Counted from the first letter of the stretch, positions 1 to 12,139 are shown. The stretch: DNA of 64,000 bases from Erwinia endophytica (GCF_009295515.1 NZ_RQVV01000026.1:62001-126000); one strand, 5' to 3'. Notes: generated by a model from the sequence alone, not told the origin. Numbers and translations are program-made.

Positions 1-212
1 ATCAATAGCATAATACATTCCCTGGCTCCAAGTCTGCTTTTTTTGACACGCTATCGCTGAATAGTACGCATGGCGGACTGGCTGAACCTCCGAAAGTCGT
101 TATAAGTGGTGAATGTTTGTATCAGATCACATATATGTGAGACATAAGGTAACAGCCTCATCAATATCTGAGATGTTATGGATCTTTGGCTGCTGATTTT
201 ATGGAGAAAATG

Positions 213-2153
213 ATGATTAAGCCTTTTGTAACACTGACAGCTCTGCTGATCGGTCCCGCGTTGCACGCCGCTACCGTTGATTTCCGTTTGCTGGAAACCA
301 GCGATCTGCACAGTAATATGATGGACTTTGACTATTACAAAGATACCCCGGTCGAGAAATTCGGTCTGGTGCGTACTGCCACCCTGATTGCAGCCGCCCG
401 TAAAGAAGCCAGCAACAGCGTATTAGTGGATAACGGTGATATTATTCAGGGTAGTCCATTAGGCGATTACATCGCGGCAAAAGGCCTTCAGCACGGCGAG
501 GTGCATCCGGTCTACAAAGCGATGAATACGCTGGATTATACCGTGGGTAACCTCGGTAATCATGAATTCAACTACGGGCTGGACTATCTGCATAAAGCCA
601 TCAATGGCGCTCGTTTCCCCTACATCAATGCCAATATCATCGACCGTAAAACAGGCCGACCAATGTTTACGCCTTACCTGATTAAAGCCATCCAGGTCAC
701 TGACCGTGAAGGGAAAATACATCGCTTAAACGTTGGCTATATCGGTTTCGTTCCCCCACAGATTATGCTATGGGATAAAAAGAACCTCAGCGGAAAAATC
801 ACCGTTGATGACATCACCGCAACCGCCCGTAAATGGGTACCGGAAATGCGCAAACAGGGTGCCGATCTGGTCGTTGCCATTCCGCACTCCGGCCTGTCAG
901 GCGATCCTTATCGCGCAATGGCCGAGAACTCGGTGTATTACCTCAGCCAGGTTCCCGGTATTGATGCCATTCTCTTTGGTCACGCTCATGCGGTTTTCCC
1001 CAGTAATGATTTTTCCGCCATCAACGGCGCTGATATCGCCAAAGGGACGCTGAATGGCATTCCTGCAGTGATGCCCGGCATGTGGGGCGACCATCTCGGC
1101 GTGGTCGATCTGGTGCTGAATAATGATAGCGGTCGCTGGCAAGTCAGCCGTGCGAAAGCTGAAGCCCGCCCGATTTATGACACGGCGACAAAAAAATCAC
1201 GCGCGGCTGAAGATCCCGCGCTGATGAAAGTGCTAAAAGACGATCACCTGGCCACCCGTGAATTTGTCAGTCAACCGATCGGTAAATCAGCCGATGTTAT
1301 GTACAGCTACCTGTCGCTGGTACAGGACGACCCTACCGTACAGATCGTCAATAATGCGCAACGTGATTATGTCGAGCGCTTTATCCAGGGTGACCCGGAT
1401 CTGGCCAATCTGCCAGTGCTGTCTGCCGCTGCACCTTTCAAAGCCGGGGGACGCAAAAACGATCCGGCCAGCTATGTCGAAGTGGAAAAAGGGCCACTCA
1501 CGTTTCGTAATGCTGCGGATTTATACCTTTACCCCAACACGCTGGTGGCGATGAAAGTGACGGGCAGAGAGGTAAAGGAATGGCTGGAGTGCTCGGCCGG
1601 ACAATTCAACCAGATAGACCCGACCAGCAGCAAACCGCAGGCGCTGATTAACTGGAACTTCCGCACCTATAACTTTGATGTCATTGACGGGGTGCAATAC
1701 CGTATTGATGTGACCCAACCCGCACGCTACGACACTGAATGCCAGTTGATTAATGATCAAGCCTCACGGATCCGCGAGCTGACCTTTAAAGGAAAACCGC
1801 TGGATCCTGATGCCACTTTCCTGGTCGCCACCAACAACTACCGCGCTTATGGCGGGAAATTTGCTGGCACAGGAGACAGCCATGTGGCCTTCGCTGCGCC
1901 AGATGAGAACCGCTCCATCGTTGCCGCTTATATTGCCGCGCAGACTAAAATACATGGCGAGGTAAAACCGCAACGTGATAATAACTGGATGCTGGCACCA
2001 ATAGACAGCAAGACACCACTGGATATCCGCTTTGAAACCGCCCCCAGTGCGAAAGCGGCTGCATTTATCCAACAGTACGCCAGTTATCCTGTGCATAAAG
2101 TGGGGACTGATGAGACCGGATTCGCCATTTATCACATCAAGCTGACCCCGTGA
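213..2153 (+). CDS. cpdB: 2',3'-cyclic-nucleotide 2'-phosphodiesterase/3'-nucleotidase CpdB
   Basis: Periplasmic bifunctional enzyme that opens 2',3'-cyclic nucleotides and removes the 3'-phosphate, allowing salvage of external nucleotides. The 646-residue product is the size of the family (E. coli 647). An N-terminal signal peptide ends near LHAATV. The calcineurin-like metallophosphoesterase half shows [21 protein letters not shown] and the GHAHAVFP metal-binding motifs. The C-terminal 5'-nucleotidase-type half includes [13 protein letters not shown] and [10 protein letters not shown]. The reading frame stays open upstream to a TTG at 186, but a GGAGA at 203-207 correctly spaces the ATG at 213. 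The first 212 bases of the window are its leader, in which I see no other gene. A strong terminator follows. Confidence 0.95.
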   Translation: MIKPFVTLTALLIGPALHAATVDFRLLETSDLHSNMMDFDYYKDTPVEKFGLVRTATLIAAARKEASNSVLVDNGDIIQGSPLGDYIAAKGLQHGEVHPVYKAMNTLDYTVGNLGNHEFNYGLDYLHKAINGARFPYINANIIDRKTGRPMFTPYLIKAIQVTDREGKIHRLNVGYIGFVPPQIMLWDKKNLSGKITVDDITATARKWVPEMRKQGADLVVAIPHSGLSGDPYRAMAENSVYYLSQVPGIDAILFGHAHAVFPSNDFSAINGADIAKGTLNGIPAVMPGMWGDHLGVVDLVLNNDSGRWQVSRAKAEARPIYDTATKKSRAAEDPALMKVLKDDHLATREFVSQPIGKSADVMYSYLSLVQDDPTVQIVNNAQRDYVERFIQGDPDLANLPVLSAAAPFKAGGRKNDPASYVEVEKGPLTFRNAADLYLYPNTLVAMKVTGREVKEWLECSAGQFNQIDPTSSKPQALINWNFRTYNFDVIDGVQYRIDVTQPARYDTECQLINDQASRIRELTFKGKPLDPDATFLVATNNYRAYGGKFAGTGDSHVAFAAPDENRSIVAAYIAAQTKIHGEVKPQRDNNWMLAPIDSKTPLDIRFETAPSAKAAAFIQQYASYPVHKVGTDETGFAIYHIKLTP

Positions 2154-2185
2154 GAGAGGAAGACGCTGTCTTTAATTGACTCAAT

Positions 2186-2220
2186 AAAAAAGTCAGCCAG
2201 AAATAACGGGTTGGCTTTTT
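2186..2220 (+). terminator. Rho-independent terminator of cpdB
   Basis: A 12-bp stem (two G-U pairs) formed by AAAAAGTCAGCC and GGTTGGCTTTTT around a 10-base loop runs into a T tract, 32 bases past the cpdB stop. Confidence 0.8.
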
Positions 2221-2534
2221 TATAAACGCAGGAAAATGCAGTCGGCATATCGGCAATGATCTGCCAATACCCGTCTGAATGCAGGAAAAGGCATTTCCGA
2301 AGTCTGATGAAATTCCCGAAGCAATCCCTGATGTGATGATTACGTCTGAACTGGCGAAATCAATCGTCAGACGAAAGATCCATACTGAAAATGCACGCAC
2401 CATAAACCAGCCCCTTGAACATAAATTCGCAAAGCTGGTTTTAATCAAAATGAGCCTGTTGTGTAGTTAAGAAACCAAAAGAGAATTATATTCTTTACTC
2501 TTTACCTGATAAATAAAATAACAGGCTTATTTTT
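2221..2534. other. Intergenic stretch without a supported gene
   Basis: Short open frames exist on both strands (2279-2470 forward, 2137-2448 reverse). The first lacks a ribosome-binding site, the second overlaps the cpdB terminator, and neither resembles a known family. If the microcin-like gene next door had an immunity gene, this is where it would be expected; I cannot identify one. Confidence 0.5.
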
Positions 2535-2535
2535 C

Positions 2536-2835
2536 TTATGAAAGCAACGATGCAACACCATCAATTATGCCAGAAATACCACTCTGGATATTAGAGGCTC
2601 CTTTAATCAGATTGCCCTGAAAAAACACCTGACTCAGTCCCAGACCAATAGTGGCAGTAGCATCAGAGAAATTGGTAGTCGTGCCAAAAATAGAGGACAG
2701 CGCAGTATCGGCAAGACCACCGATAGCGCTGCCAATACCAGAGTAAATGCCATTAATGATACTGCCAGAGGTGATATCAGTAATGATACCAGCACCTGAC
2801 ACTGAAGAAACTTCCGTCATATTTAATTCACGCAT
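2536..2835 (-). CDS. Microcin-like double-glycine leader peptide precursor
   Basis: A 99-residue precursor begins MRELNMTEVSSVSGAG, a textbook class II microcin/bacteriocin leader: the MRE(L/I) start and the S-G-A-G end seen in enterobacterial microcins such as H47, L and E492. Leader peptidase ABC transporters cut after such a motif, which would release an 83-residue mature peptide. That peptide has no cysteine, is very rich in Gly, Ser and Ile, has GxxxG-like spacing (SGIGSAIGG) and is nearly neutral to acidic (four Asp, one Lys). These properties suit a membrane-active peptide. The start at 2835 has a clean AAGGA eight bases upstream and a good promoter. An in-frame upstream extension to 2910 has no support. 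No immunity, CvaA/CvaB export or maturation gene lies nearby. The leader call is firm; the antibacterial function is inference. Confidence 0.75.
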   Translation of the reverse strand: MRELNMTEVSSVSGAGIITDITSGSIINGIYSGIGSAIGGLADTALSSIFGTTTNFSDATATIGLGLSQVFFQGNLIKGASNIQSGISGIIDGVASLLS

Positions 2836-2891
2836 AGTATTTTCCTTAATAATTAATAAATATTCGCCAGAGATTTTTCTTTGCGAGATAG

Positions 2892-2920
2892 AACTTATTC
2901 GAAAAAACAATGAGAGTCAA
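2892..2920 (-). promoter_or_regulatory. Candidate sigma-70 promoter of the microcin-like gene
   Basis: On the reverse strand TTGACT (2915-2920) and TAAGTT (2892-2897) are separated by 17 bases and sit about 57 bases upstream of the start codon. The -35 matches 5 of 6; the -10 is weak. Confidence 0.45.
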
Positions 2921-3112
2921 CCCATTGAAAGACGGGATGTGAGGAAACTTAAAATTATAAAAAAGAAAAAATTAATAATAAGAATTATATGACAAAAATA
3001 AGCTATTTAAATCAATAAAAAACAATAGTTGTAATTTAAAAAGCAGAAAAAAACATCCGTGTTACCAATAAAAAAATAGCGATGATATATATCCGGTTAT
3101 TATTTATATCCT
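2921..3112. other. AT-rich spacer upstream of the microcin-like gene
   Basis: About 190 bases of strongly AT-rich DNA with A/T runs and no coding signal. The composition differs sharply from the flanking cpdB and fklB genes, consistent with acquired DNA or with silencing by H-NS-type proteins (inference). Confidence 0.4.
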
Positions 3113-3147
3113 AATATCAGCCCATATCAATACAATGGGCTGACATT
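3113..3147 (-). terminator. Hairpin after fklB
   Basis: A 12-bp stem (AATGTCAGCCCA with TGGGCTGATATT, one G-U pair) lies 9 bases beyond the fklB stop on the reverse strand. There is no U run, so termination is likely but not classical. Confidence 0.5.
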
Positions 3148-3155
3148 ATCCGTTT

Positions 3156-3776
3156 TTACAGAATATCCAACAACTCAACTTCAAAGATCAATGTGCTGAA
3201 CGGTGGGATAGAAGCGCCCGCGCCACGCTCACCGTAAGCAAGATTCTGAGGGATCACCAGTTCCCATTTCGATCCCACCGGCATCAGCGTCAACGCCTCA
3301 ATCCAACCAGGGATAACCCCGCTGACCGGGAACTCCGCTGGTTGACCACGCTGTACGGAACTGTCAAACACGGTGCCATCGATCAGCTTGCCCGTGTAAT
3401 GAACACGTACGCGATCCTGACGAGATGGAATGGTGCCATCACCTTGAGAAATCACGCTGAACTGCAGACCTGATTCAGTACAACTCACGCCTTCACGCTT
3501 GCGGTTCTCTTCCAGGTATTTCTGACCGTCAGCAGCCATTTCCTGCTGGCGCTCACGACGGACTGCATCAGCACGCTCATGAACTTCACGCAGCGCACGG
3601 TGTACCACATCAACAGGTACTGCCGGGGCATTCCCTTCCAGCGCATCGCGCAGGCCCTCCAGCAATGCTTCTGGCTGCAACCCTTGCAACCCAGACTCCA
3701 GCAATTGCTGGCCAACCTGTAAACCGATACCGTAACTTGCTTGCGCTTCCACGCTGTCAAAAGAAGGGGATGTCAT
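3156..3776 (-). CDS. fklB: FKBP-type peptidyl-prolyl isomerase FklB (FKBP22)
   Basis: Proline cis-trans isomerase assisting protein folding. The 206-residue length equals E. coli FklB. An N-terminal helical dimerisation domain (about 1-90, [18 protein letters not shown] start) precedes the FKBP domain (about 110-206), which contains [18 protein letters not shown] and the closing loop [17 protein letters not shown]. An upstream extension of 33 codons is rejected because AAGGA precedes the ATG at 3776. It is divergent from ytfB, as in E. coli. No signal peptide is seen, so location is probably cytoplasmic. Confidence 0.95.
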   Translation of the reverse strand: MTSPSFDSVEAQASYGIGLQVGQQLLESGLQGLQPEALLEGLRDALEGNAPAVPVDVVHRALREVHERADAVRRERQQEMAADGQKYLEENRKREGVSCTESGLQFSVISQGDGTIPSRQDRVRVHYTGKLIDGTVFDSSVQRGQPAEFPVSGVIPGWIEALTLMPVGSKWELVIPQNLAYGERGAGASIPPFSTLIFEVELLDIL

Positions 3777-4077
3777 GGTTTTTCCTTTCATCATTAATAA
3801 AACCGAAGACGGAGCATAACAGTGCAGGCTGCGGGCGTAAAATGCCATCTTCTTTAGGTGACTTTTCGCCAGCAAAAGGGAACAATAGCTTATTCTATTG
3901 ACGCAATAAACTCTGCACGGACAATGCGTTATCAGCTATATTGTAGTCAAAGTCAGAATGGGCCATCTTGCCCACAGGCGATGGAAAAGCCAACCGCTTT
4001 CACTAAACGGTTCGTTATAACGGTTAGCTAAAAGCTCACTATTCGCGCGAGGTTCGCGTCAGGAGGAGGAGGACACT

Positions 4078-4692
4078 ATGCCCAAAGCGCCTTCAGCAGC
4101 ACGAGTACCGCAATTGCTCAGCCAAATCTGGCATCTGCCAGATACCGTGCACTGGATGGATCCTCTTCCCCCTTTCCATCGTCGCGGCATCATTCTCGCT
4201 ATCGTCATAATCCTGATGGCCTTTCTCTGGCCGTCTTCGATGTCTCAACAGACCTCAACATCAATACCGACCAGCAATCCAGCAGGAGCCAACATTCCCA
4301 TCCAGGCCGAACTCAATAATCAGCAATCGGTTACTGCGCCGGCAAGGCAGTCCGTTCAGCCCCATGGGCCGGTGGATTCAGCAGGGCAATGGCGCGGCTA
4401 TCAAATCGCTTCTGGCCAGACGCTGGCGCAGCTGTTTCGTGATAATAACCTGCCGGTCAATGATGTCTTTGCAATGGCTCAGGTAGAAGGAGATGACAAG
4501 CCTCTCAGTCATCTGCAAACCGGACAGGCAGTAAAAATCCGGCAAAATGCTCAGGGAGTCGTGACGGGGCTCACCATCGACAGTGACAACGGACAAGTGT
4601 TGTTTACCCGCCAGCCGGACGGCTCTTTTCTGCGAGTCCACCAGGCAAATCTGCCTTACGGCACACCATTGCTTGATGACAAAGGTAAATAA
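4078..4692 (+). CDS. ytfB: Cell envelope/division-associated OapA-family protein YtfB
   Basis: A 204-residue inner-membrane protein of the opacity-associated protein A (OapA) family. It has a cytoplasmic N-terminus (about 1-37), one membrane span (about 38-55, GIILAIVIILMAFLWP), a Ser/Thr/Pro-rich periplasmic linker and a C-terminal LysM-like OapA domain (about 105-204). E. coli YtfB localises to division sites and binds glycans (family knowledge). A purine-rich AGGAGGAGGAGG just upstream is an exceptionally strong ribosome-binding site. It is divergent from fklB and convergent with rplI. Confidence 0.9.
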   Translation: MPKAPSAARVPQLLSQIWHLPDTVHWMDPLPPFHRRGIILAIVIILMAFLWPSSMSQQTSTSIPTSNPAGANIPIQAELNNQQSVTAPARQSVQPHGPVDSAGQWRGYQIASGQTLAQLFRDNNLPVNDVFAMAQVEGDDKPLSHLQTGQAVKIRQNAQGVVTGLTIDSDNGQVLFTRQPDGSFLRVHQANLPYGTPLLDDKGK

Positions 4693-4720
4693 TCCCCTGC
4701 CGAGGAAAAAAAGGTGTAAC

Positions 4721-4755
4721 AAAAACGCCAGCACAAGGCTGGCGTTTGTTTTACT
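4721..4755. terminator. Bidirectional terminator between ytfB and rplI
   Basis: AAACGCCAGC-ACAAG-GCTGGCGTTT forms a 10-bp stem flanked by T-rich sequence on both strands, so it can end both ytfB and the convergent rpsF-priB-rpsR-rplI operon. Confidence 0.85.
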
Positions 4756-4769
4756 CGTCACTAAAACGA

Positions 4770-5234
<465 letters not shown>

Positions 5235-5262
5235 TTAAAGTCGTTATATAGACAGCGGCCGA

Positions 5263-5812
<550 letters not shown>

Positions 5813-5818
5813 GGTCAA

Positions 5819-6214
5819 TTACTCTTCAGAATCCCCAACATCTACATCATCAGAGGTTTCGCCAGAAAAATCTTCACGACGATCACGTCGCTCGTCTTTC
5901 GCTTTAACCATCGGAGATGCTTCAGTTACCGCGTGCTTAACACGCATAACCATGCTGCGGATAACGGCGTCGTTGAAGCGGAAGTTTGTTTCCAGCTCAT
6001 CGATCGCTTCCTGCGGAGCTTCAACGTTCAGCAGAACGTAGTGAGCTTTGTGCAGTTTGTTGATCGGGTAAGCTAACTGACGGCGGCCCCAGTCTTCCAG
6101 GCGGTGGATCGTACCGTTTGCACCAGTGATGGTGGCAGTGTAACGCTCGATCATGCCAGGAACCTGTTCGCTTTGGTCAGGATGAACCATAAATACGATT
6201 TCGTAATGACGCAT
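5819..6214 (-). CDS. rpsF: 30S ribosomal protein S6
   Basis: A 131-residue S6, first gene of the operon. It begins [18 protein letters not shown] and keeps the family core [18 protein letters not shown]. The C-terminus is an acidic tail ([10 protein letters not shown]) of the kind that receives extra glutamates from RimK in E. coli (family knowledge). The start has AAGGAG upstream. Confidence 0.98.
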   Translation of the reverse strand: MRHYEIVFMVHPDQSEQVPGMIERYTATITGANGTIHRLEDWGRRQLAYPINKLHKAHYVLLNVEAPQEAIDELETNFRFNDAVIRSMVMRVKHAVTEASPMVKAKDERRDRREDFSGETSDDVDVGDSEE

Positions 6215-6238
6215 CGAATTTGCTCCTTACGGATTATT

Positions 6239-6300
6239 CAGCCTCCTGTCAGGGTCAGCCGCGGCCCATGGAAGCAAGGAACGTGTATGTTTGTACGGCT
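6239..6300 (-). promoter_or_regulatory. Possible S6:S18 autoregulatory leader of rpsF
   Basis: The rpsF leader contains a GC-rich element, GGGCCGCGGCTGACCC on the reverse strand, that can fold into a short bulged hairpin just ahead of the ribosome-binding site. E. coli rpsF has an S6:S18-binding leader with a bulged CCG hairpin here. The assignment is by position and resemblance only. Confidence 0.35.
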
Positions 6301-6317
6301 GAAAAAATTGACGCGTA

Positions 6318-6346
6318 ATCATACTGGCGACGGCGGGATAACTCAA
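6318..6346 (-). promoter_or_regulatory. Promoter of the rpsF-priB-rpsR-rplI operon
   Basis: On the reverse strand TTGAGT (6341-6346) and TATGAT (6318-6323) are separated by exactly 17 bases, about 104 bases upstream of rpsF. Confidence 0.6.
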
Positions 6347-6581
6347 GTCAAAGTCGCGGTGCGCGGCACATTATTTGCCCGTTCCGGCAACATTCAACGA
6401 AGCCTGGCGCGCAACGTGCAACAAATCATCCGTTCAGGCACGTTATGAGGAAACATCTCGCCGCCAAAATAAACAAGAATGACGAATACCTTTTAGCGGG
6501 AAGAGGACTAAATTAGAGGGGGTGCTTATGCCACGACGCTGACGTTCACGTCAGTTCCATTCCCTGATTGGGAGTTGAATC

Positions 6582-6677
6582 ATGAAAACCCTCGCCATCG
6601 CCCTTCTACTCGGGATCGAACGTTCCACATCCGCCCTTGCCTGTATCGTTGGCTGCCAGCAAACGTATCGGTGGTGA
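6582..6677 (+). CDS. 31-residue secreted-like small open frame
   Basis: ATG at 6582 follows GGGAG with 7-base spacing. The 31 residues begin MKTLAIALLLGIERSTSALA, resembling a short signal peptide, and end CIVGCQQTYRW. It lies in the 6347-6803 gap upstream of bsmA, where E. coli carries yjfN, but I see no similarity to YjfN. The rest of this gap shows nothing except a short CTGACGT/ACGTCAG hairpin at 6539-6554. Coding status is uncertain. Confidence 0.3.
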   Translation: MKTLAIALLLGIERSTSALACIVGCQQTYRW

Positions 6678-6803
6678 TTACAATCATTCATTGTGCCTCC
6701 CTGATTACCTGCTTTAGCACGCTATGGGGCGGGTATTGACCGTAAAAGCTTAACAATATCTCGGGATAGCTTACACTCTCGCTATCCCACTGATGAGACC
6801 ACC

Positions 6804-7133
6804 ATGATGCGTCGGTTACGACTCTGTTTCTTCACCTTGCTGCTGCTCAGTTGCAGCCAGTTTAATGTCACGCCGAAGGCGCCGCCGCCTGCCGGGCCAA
6901 AAGCGCAGGAAATTAATCGGGCGCAAACGCTGAACCTGCGACGTTTAGGGACCATCAGCGTCACCGTGCGCGGCTCGCCCGACGATGCCGAACGCGCCAT
7001 CGCCGCTAAAGCCACCACAGCCGGAGCCACCTGGTATCGGATCCAACTGGTCAGCGAAACGGTGATGCCAGGCTACTGGTATTCAACCGCCATCCTTTAC
7101 GGCCCACCCGTTCCTCCCCCAGGCGAGAAGTAA
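6804..7133 (+). CDS. bsmA: Biofilm/peroxide-response lipoprotein BsmA (DUF1471)
   Basis: A 109-residue lipoprotein of the YhcN/BsmA (DUF1471) family. The signal peptide ends in a lipobox LLSC, with the acylated Cys near residue 17. The conserved core GTISVTVRGSPDDAERAIAAKA and PGYWYSTAILYG match E. coli BsmA (YjfO), which influences biofilm formation and peroxide or acid stress. A second in-frame ATG directly follows the first. Gene order (bsmA next to rlmB) also agrees with E. coli, apart from the missing yjfP. Confidence 0.88.
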   Translation: MMRRLRLCFFTLLLLSCSQFNVTPKAPPPAGPKAQEINRAQTLNLRRLGTISVTVRGSPDDAERAIAAKATTAGATWYRIQLVSETVMPGYWYSTAILYGPPVPPPGEK

Positions 7134-7262
7134 CGGACGCTCACCGTTCTGATTCACTGGAGGCGCGGCTGATTACAGTCCTTGTGAGTTTTCTCCCTGG
7201 CAAATTCAGGGTAAGCAAGGGCACGTGGAGTTACGTAAGAAATGGGGATCAGGGATAACAGA

Positions 7263-7283
7263 CTGGCCCCAGAACAGGGCCAG
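7263..7283 (-). terminator. Hairpin after rlmB
   Basis: CTGGCCC/GGGCCAG stem with a 7-base loop, 8 bases beyond the rlmB stop on the reverse strand. There is no convincing U run. Confidence 0.4.
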
Positions 7284-7291
7284 CCAGCCAA

Positions 7292-8026
7292 TCAGGCTTT
7301 GCGCTGACGCACCGCCTCAAACAGACAGATTCCGGTCGCCACGGAGACATTCAGCGAGGAGACACTGCCCGCCATCGGAATACTGATCAGCTCATCACAA
7401 TGTTCGCGGGTCAGACGGCGCATACCTTCACCTTCCGCTCCCATCACCAGCGCTATTGGCCCGGTTAATTTGCTCTGGTAAACATCGTGGTCGGCTTCAC
7501 CCGCCGTGCCCACAATCCAGATGTTCGCGTCCTGTAACAGTCGCATGGTACGCGCCAGATTGGTCACCCGGATCAGCGGGACATGCTCAGCGGCACCGCT
7601 GGCCACTTTTTTTGCCGTCGCATTCAGTGGCGCGGAGCGATCTCGCGGAACAATCACCGCGTGGACACCTGCCGCATCGGCACTTCGCAGGCAGGCGCCC
7701 AGATTATGTGGATCGGTAACGCCGTCAAGGATCAGCAGAAACGGTGCCGTCAGGTCTGCCAACAGATCAGGCAGATCATTCTCCTGATACTGCCGCCCAG
7801 CCTTCACTTTCGCCACAATCCCTTGATGCACACCGCCTTCGACCTGGCTGTCCAGCCACTGGCGGCTGGCAAGCTGGATAACCACGCCCTGGGCTTCCAA
7901 CGCCTTCACCAACGGCTGTAAACGGCGATCATCGCGGCCTTTGAGGATGAATACTTCCTGAAAGCGTTGCGGGTCACGATCGAGCAACGCCTGCACGGCA
8001 TGGAGCCCAAAAACAATCTCACTCAT
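7292..8026 (-). CDS. rlmB: 23S rRNA (guanosine-2251-2'-O)-methyltransferase RlmB
   Basis: SPOUT-fold methyltransferase that 2'-O-methylates G2251 in the 23S P loop, using S-adenosylmethionine. An N-terminal substrate-binding domain (about 1-75) precedes the trefoil-knot domain with [32 protein letters not shown] and [18 protein letters not shown]. Its 244 residues equal the family length. It follows rnr by 31 bases, so the two are probably co-transcribed. Confidence 0.97.
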   Translation of the reverse strand: MSEIVFGLHAVQALLDRDPQRFQEVFILKGRDDRRLQPLVKALEAQGVVIQLASRQWLDSQVEGGVHQGIVAKVKAGRQYQENDLPDLLADLTAPFLLILDGVTDPHNLGACLRSADAAGVHAVIVPRDRSAPLNATAKKVASGAAEHVPLIRVTNLARTMRLLQDANIWIVGTAGEADHDVYQSKLTGPIALVMGAEGEGMRRLTREHCDELISIPMAGSVSSLNVSVATGICLFEAVRQRKA

Positions 8027-8057
8027 TAATCAGTTACTCAGTTGGTCATTTTATACG

Positions 8058-10505
8058 TTATGCCGGGCTGTCAGATTTCTTTTTCGCCGCTCGTCTGGAA
8101 CGGGCTGCGCCAGCGACTTTACGGGTTTTATCTGACGGCTTTTTCGGTTTTTTATCTTTTTTCACGCGGGTATCCTGTTGCTCTTTACCCGCGCGGAACA
8201 CGCTATCTGGCTCGAAGTTAGCCTTTTTGCTCTGATCACGACGACGTTTGCCAGGTTGTTGCGATGCGCTCTTTTTCGCCCGATCACGTTCAGTTTTACC
8301 TTCACCACGCGGTTTACGCTGGCTGGAGATCAGTGCGAAATCGATTTTACGTTCGTCCATATGCACCGCTTCAACCCGCACTTCAACCGTATCGCCCAGG
8401 CGGTAGGTTTTCCCGCTGGATTCACCAATCAGACGCTGCCCCACCGCATCGAAACGATAGTAGTCGTTATCCAGCGTCGAGACATGTACCAGACCATCGA
8501 TAAACAGATCGGTCAGGCGAACAAAGAAGCCAAAACCAGTAACGCTGGAGATAACGCCAGTAAAGGTCTCACCGACCTGATCCTGCATAAAGTCACACTT
8601 CAGCCAATCGGCGACATCACGTGTGGCTTCATCGGCCCGCCGCTCAGTCATCGAACAGTGCTGACCTAACTGGAGCATCTGTTGCAGGTCGTAGTGGAAA
8701 CCGCCTGTTGGCGTCGTGTTCCCTTTCAGCACACCATTTTCTTTCGCCAGCAGATATTTAATAGCGCGGTGCAACAGCAGATCTGGGTAGCGTCGAATTG
8801 GCGACGTAAAGTGCGCGTACGAGGCCAGCGCCAGGCCGAAGTGCCCCCGGTTTTCCGGGTCATACACCGCCTGTTTCATGGAACGCAACAACATGGTTTG
8901 CAACATCTCCGCGTCAGGACGGCTGGAGATTTGGTGCAACAGCTCGGCATAATCCAGCGGATGTGGTTTGTTGCCGCCCCCCAACGTGAGCCCCAGCTCA
9001 TTCAGCACCGAACGGAAGCTCTTAATGTTTTCTTCGCTGGGGCGATCGTGATCGCGAAACAGTGCGGGCTCGTTGTGTTTTTCAACATATCGCGCCGATG
9101 CAATGTTAGCGAGGATCATGCACTCTTCGATCAACTTATGCGCATCATTGCGGGACACCTGTTCCACGCGCTCGATGCGACGATCAGCGTTAAAAATGAA
9201 CTTCGCTTCATCTGTTTCAAACGAAATGCCGCCGCGTCGCTCGCGAGATTTTTCCAGTACCAGATACATCCGGTGCAGTTCTTCCAGATCTTTCACCAGC
9301 GGCTGGTATTGCTCACGCAGCGCCTGGTCGCCTTGCAAAATGCTCCAGACCTTGTTGTAGGTGAGACGCGCCCAAGAATTCATCACCGCTTCGTAGTGCT
9401 TATAACCCGTTAGCTTACCGGTGGCGGAAATAGTCATCTCACAAACCATACACAGGCGATCCACCTGCGGATTCAGCGAACACAGACCATTAGACAGCAC
9501 CTCCGGCAGCATCGGAATCACCTGTGAGGGAAAATAGACCGAGGTTCCCCGATTGACCGCTTCATCGTCCAGCGGCGTACCAGGACGGACATAATAACTG
9601 ACGTCGGCGATAGCCACCCACAAACGCCAGCCGCCGCCACGTTTTCTTTCACAGAATACCGCATCGTCAAAATCGCGGGCGTCTTCACCATCAATAGTGA
9701 CCAACGGCAGATCACGCAGATCCACCCGCCCCACTTTCGCCTCTTCCGGCACTTCCTCTTTCAATTGAGCAATCTGGCGCTCAAGCGCCTCTGGCCAGCT
9801 GTGGGGAATATCATGGGTACGCAGCGCCATTTCGACCGCCATCGTGGTACCCATATTATCACCCAAGACTTCAACCACTTTACCCACCGCTTTACTGCGG
9901 CGAGTAGGACGCTGCACCAACTCCACCACTACCACAAAACCCATTCGGGCGCTCATCAGATCTTCTGGCGGGATCAGGATATCGAAACTCAGGCGACTGT
10001 CATCCGGCACGACAAAACCGATACCCGCTTCAGTAAAGTAGCGACCGACAATCTGGTTATTACGCGGCTCCAGTACGCGAACAACCCGTGCTTCACGGCG
10101 ACCTTTACGATCAGCGCCCATGGCCTGGGCCAGGATCACATCGCCGTGCATACACATTTTCATCTGCTCGGCAGAAAGATAGAGATCATCTTTACTGCCT
10201 TCAACGCGTAAAAAACCGAAGCCGTCACGATGGCCAATGACTTTGCCGCGCAGCAGATCCAGACGTTCCGGCAGCGCATAGCACTGGCGACGGGTGAAGA
10301 CTAACTGCCCGTCCCGCTCCATCGCGCGCAAACGGCGACGCAGGGCTTCGGTCTGCTCTTCGCCGGAAATAGACAGTTCAGTCGCCAGTTCTTCACGGCT
10401 GGCTGGTTTTTCGCGTTTATCGAGATGAGCGAGAATAAATTCGCGACTGGGAATGGGATTTTCGTATTTTTCAGCTTCCCGTTCCTGAAAAGGATCTTTT
10501 GACAT
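8058..10505 (-). CDS. rnr: Ribonuclease R
   Basis: Processive 3'-5' exoribonuclease (RNase II family) that degrades structured RNA and takes part in tmRNA quality control. Domains in order: N-terminal winged helix (about 15-85), cold-shock OB folds, catalytic RNB domain with [14 protein letters not shown]1 domain (about 640-725), and a long Lys/Arg-rich tail from about 730. The 815-residue length fits the family. The start at 10505 has GGAGGA six bases upstream; a longer frame to 10550 is not used. In E. coli nsrR precedes it; here only a remnant is left. Confidence 0.97.
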   Translation of the reverse strand: MSKDPFQEREAEKYENPIPSREFILAHLDKREKPASREELATELSISGEEQTEALRRRLRAMERDGQLVFTRRQCYALPERLDLLRGKVIGHRDGFGFLRVEGSKDDLYLSAEQMKMCMHGDVILAQAMGADRKGRREARVVRVLEPRNNQIVGRYFTEAGIGFVVPDDSRLSFDILIPPEDLMSARMGFVVVVELVQRPTRRSKAVGKVVEVLGDNMGTTMAVEMALRTHDIPHSWPEALERQIAQLKEEVPEEAKVGRVDLRDLPLVTIDGEDARDFDDAVFCERKRGGGWRLWVAIADVSYYVRPGTPLDDEAVNRGTSVYFPSQVIPMLPEVLSNGLCSLNPQVDRLCMVCEMTISATGKLTGYKHYEAVMNSWARLTYNKVWSILQGDQALREQYQPLVKDLEELHRMYLVLEKSRERRGGISFETDEAKFIFNADRRIERVEQVSRNDAHKLIEECMILANIASARYVEKHNEPALFRDHDRPSEENIKSFRSVLNELGLTLGGGNKPHPLDYAELLHQISSRPDAEMLQTMLLRSMKQAVYDPENRGHFGLALASYAHFTSPIRRYPDLLLHRAIKYLLAKENGVLKGNTTPTGGFHYDLQQMLQLGQHCSMTERRADEATRDVADWLKCDFMQDQVGETFTGVISSVTGFGFFVRLTDLFIDGLVHVSTLDNDYYRFDAVGQRLIGESSGKTYRLGDTVEVRVEAVHMDERKIDFALISSQRKPRGEGKTERDRAKKSASQQPGKRRRDQSKKANFEPDSVFRAGKEQQDTRVKKDKKPKKPSDKTRKVAGAARSRRAAKKKSDSPA

Positions 10506-10524
10506 AGCGGTTCCTCCGTTGTCA

Positions 10525-10668
10525 TCAGTTGCCGATTGAACAACATTCAATCAGCAATAATTGGTAGAGTGGATGGGGGTCAGCAACCAGCCAATCGCTC
10601 ACGGTGTCCTCATCCAGCACGGCCTGCAGACTTTGCACTGCATCGCCTGATACCTCTAACAGCCTGAG
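10525..10668 (-). pseudogene. nsrR: C-terminal remnant of the nitric-oxide sensor repressor NsrR
   Basis: Between purA and rnr, exactly where enterobacteria carry nsrR, the reverse strand encodes AVQSLQAVLDED and then [10 protein letters not shown]. These align with the end of E. coli NsrR (AVQSFLTELDNYT and QPLYKLLLVE) in one frame without a gap of more than one residue. Everything upstream is missing: no Rrf2 winged-helix start, no three Fe-S cysteines. The open frame before the match (from 10749) reads as unrelated hydrophobic sequence. NsrR represses hmp and other NO-detoxification genes, so this locus cannot provide that function. Confidence 0.6.
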
Positions 10669-10808
10669 CAGTGCCAGAAACAGCACTAATCCGCCCAAAA
10701 ATGAGTGTGTTATAAATGATGATAAACCAGCCTTCACATTCGGGGGCATTTTATTTCAGCAAACGATGAGAAAGAGAAAGCAGACTGGAAAACGTGGAGA
10801 AATGAGTA

Positions 10809-10829
10809 AGGCCGGGCAAAGCCCGGCCT
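10809..10829 (-). terminator. Terminator-like hairpin after purA
   Basis: AGGCCGGGC-AAA-GCCCGGCCT gives a 9-bp GC-rich stem with a tight loop 12 bases past the purA stop, followed on the reverse strand by a weakly T-rich stretch. Confidence 0.65.
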
Positions 10830-10840
10830 CAAAAACCGCA

Positions 10841-12139
<1,299 letters not shown>

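Noticed and set aside
2137..2448. 103-codon reverse frame downstream of the microcin-like gene, considered as an immunity gene
   Set aside because: TTG start, poor ribosome-binding site, overlaps the cpdB terminator and lacks the clear membrane spans of microcin immunity proteins.
2747..2992. 81-codon forward frame antisense to the microcin-like gene
   Set aside because: Shares DNA with a well-supported gene on the other strand and ends in AT-rich low-complexity Lys/Ile sequence.
6287..6448. Basic 53-codon forward frame upstream of rpsF
   Set aside because: It is antisense to the rpsF promoter and leader and has no ribosome-binding site.
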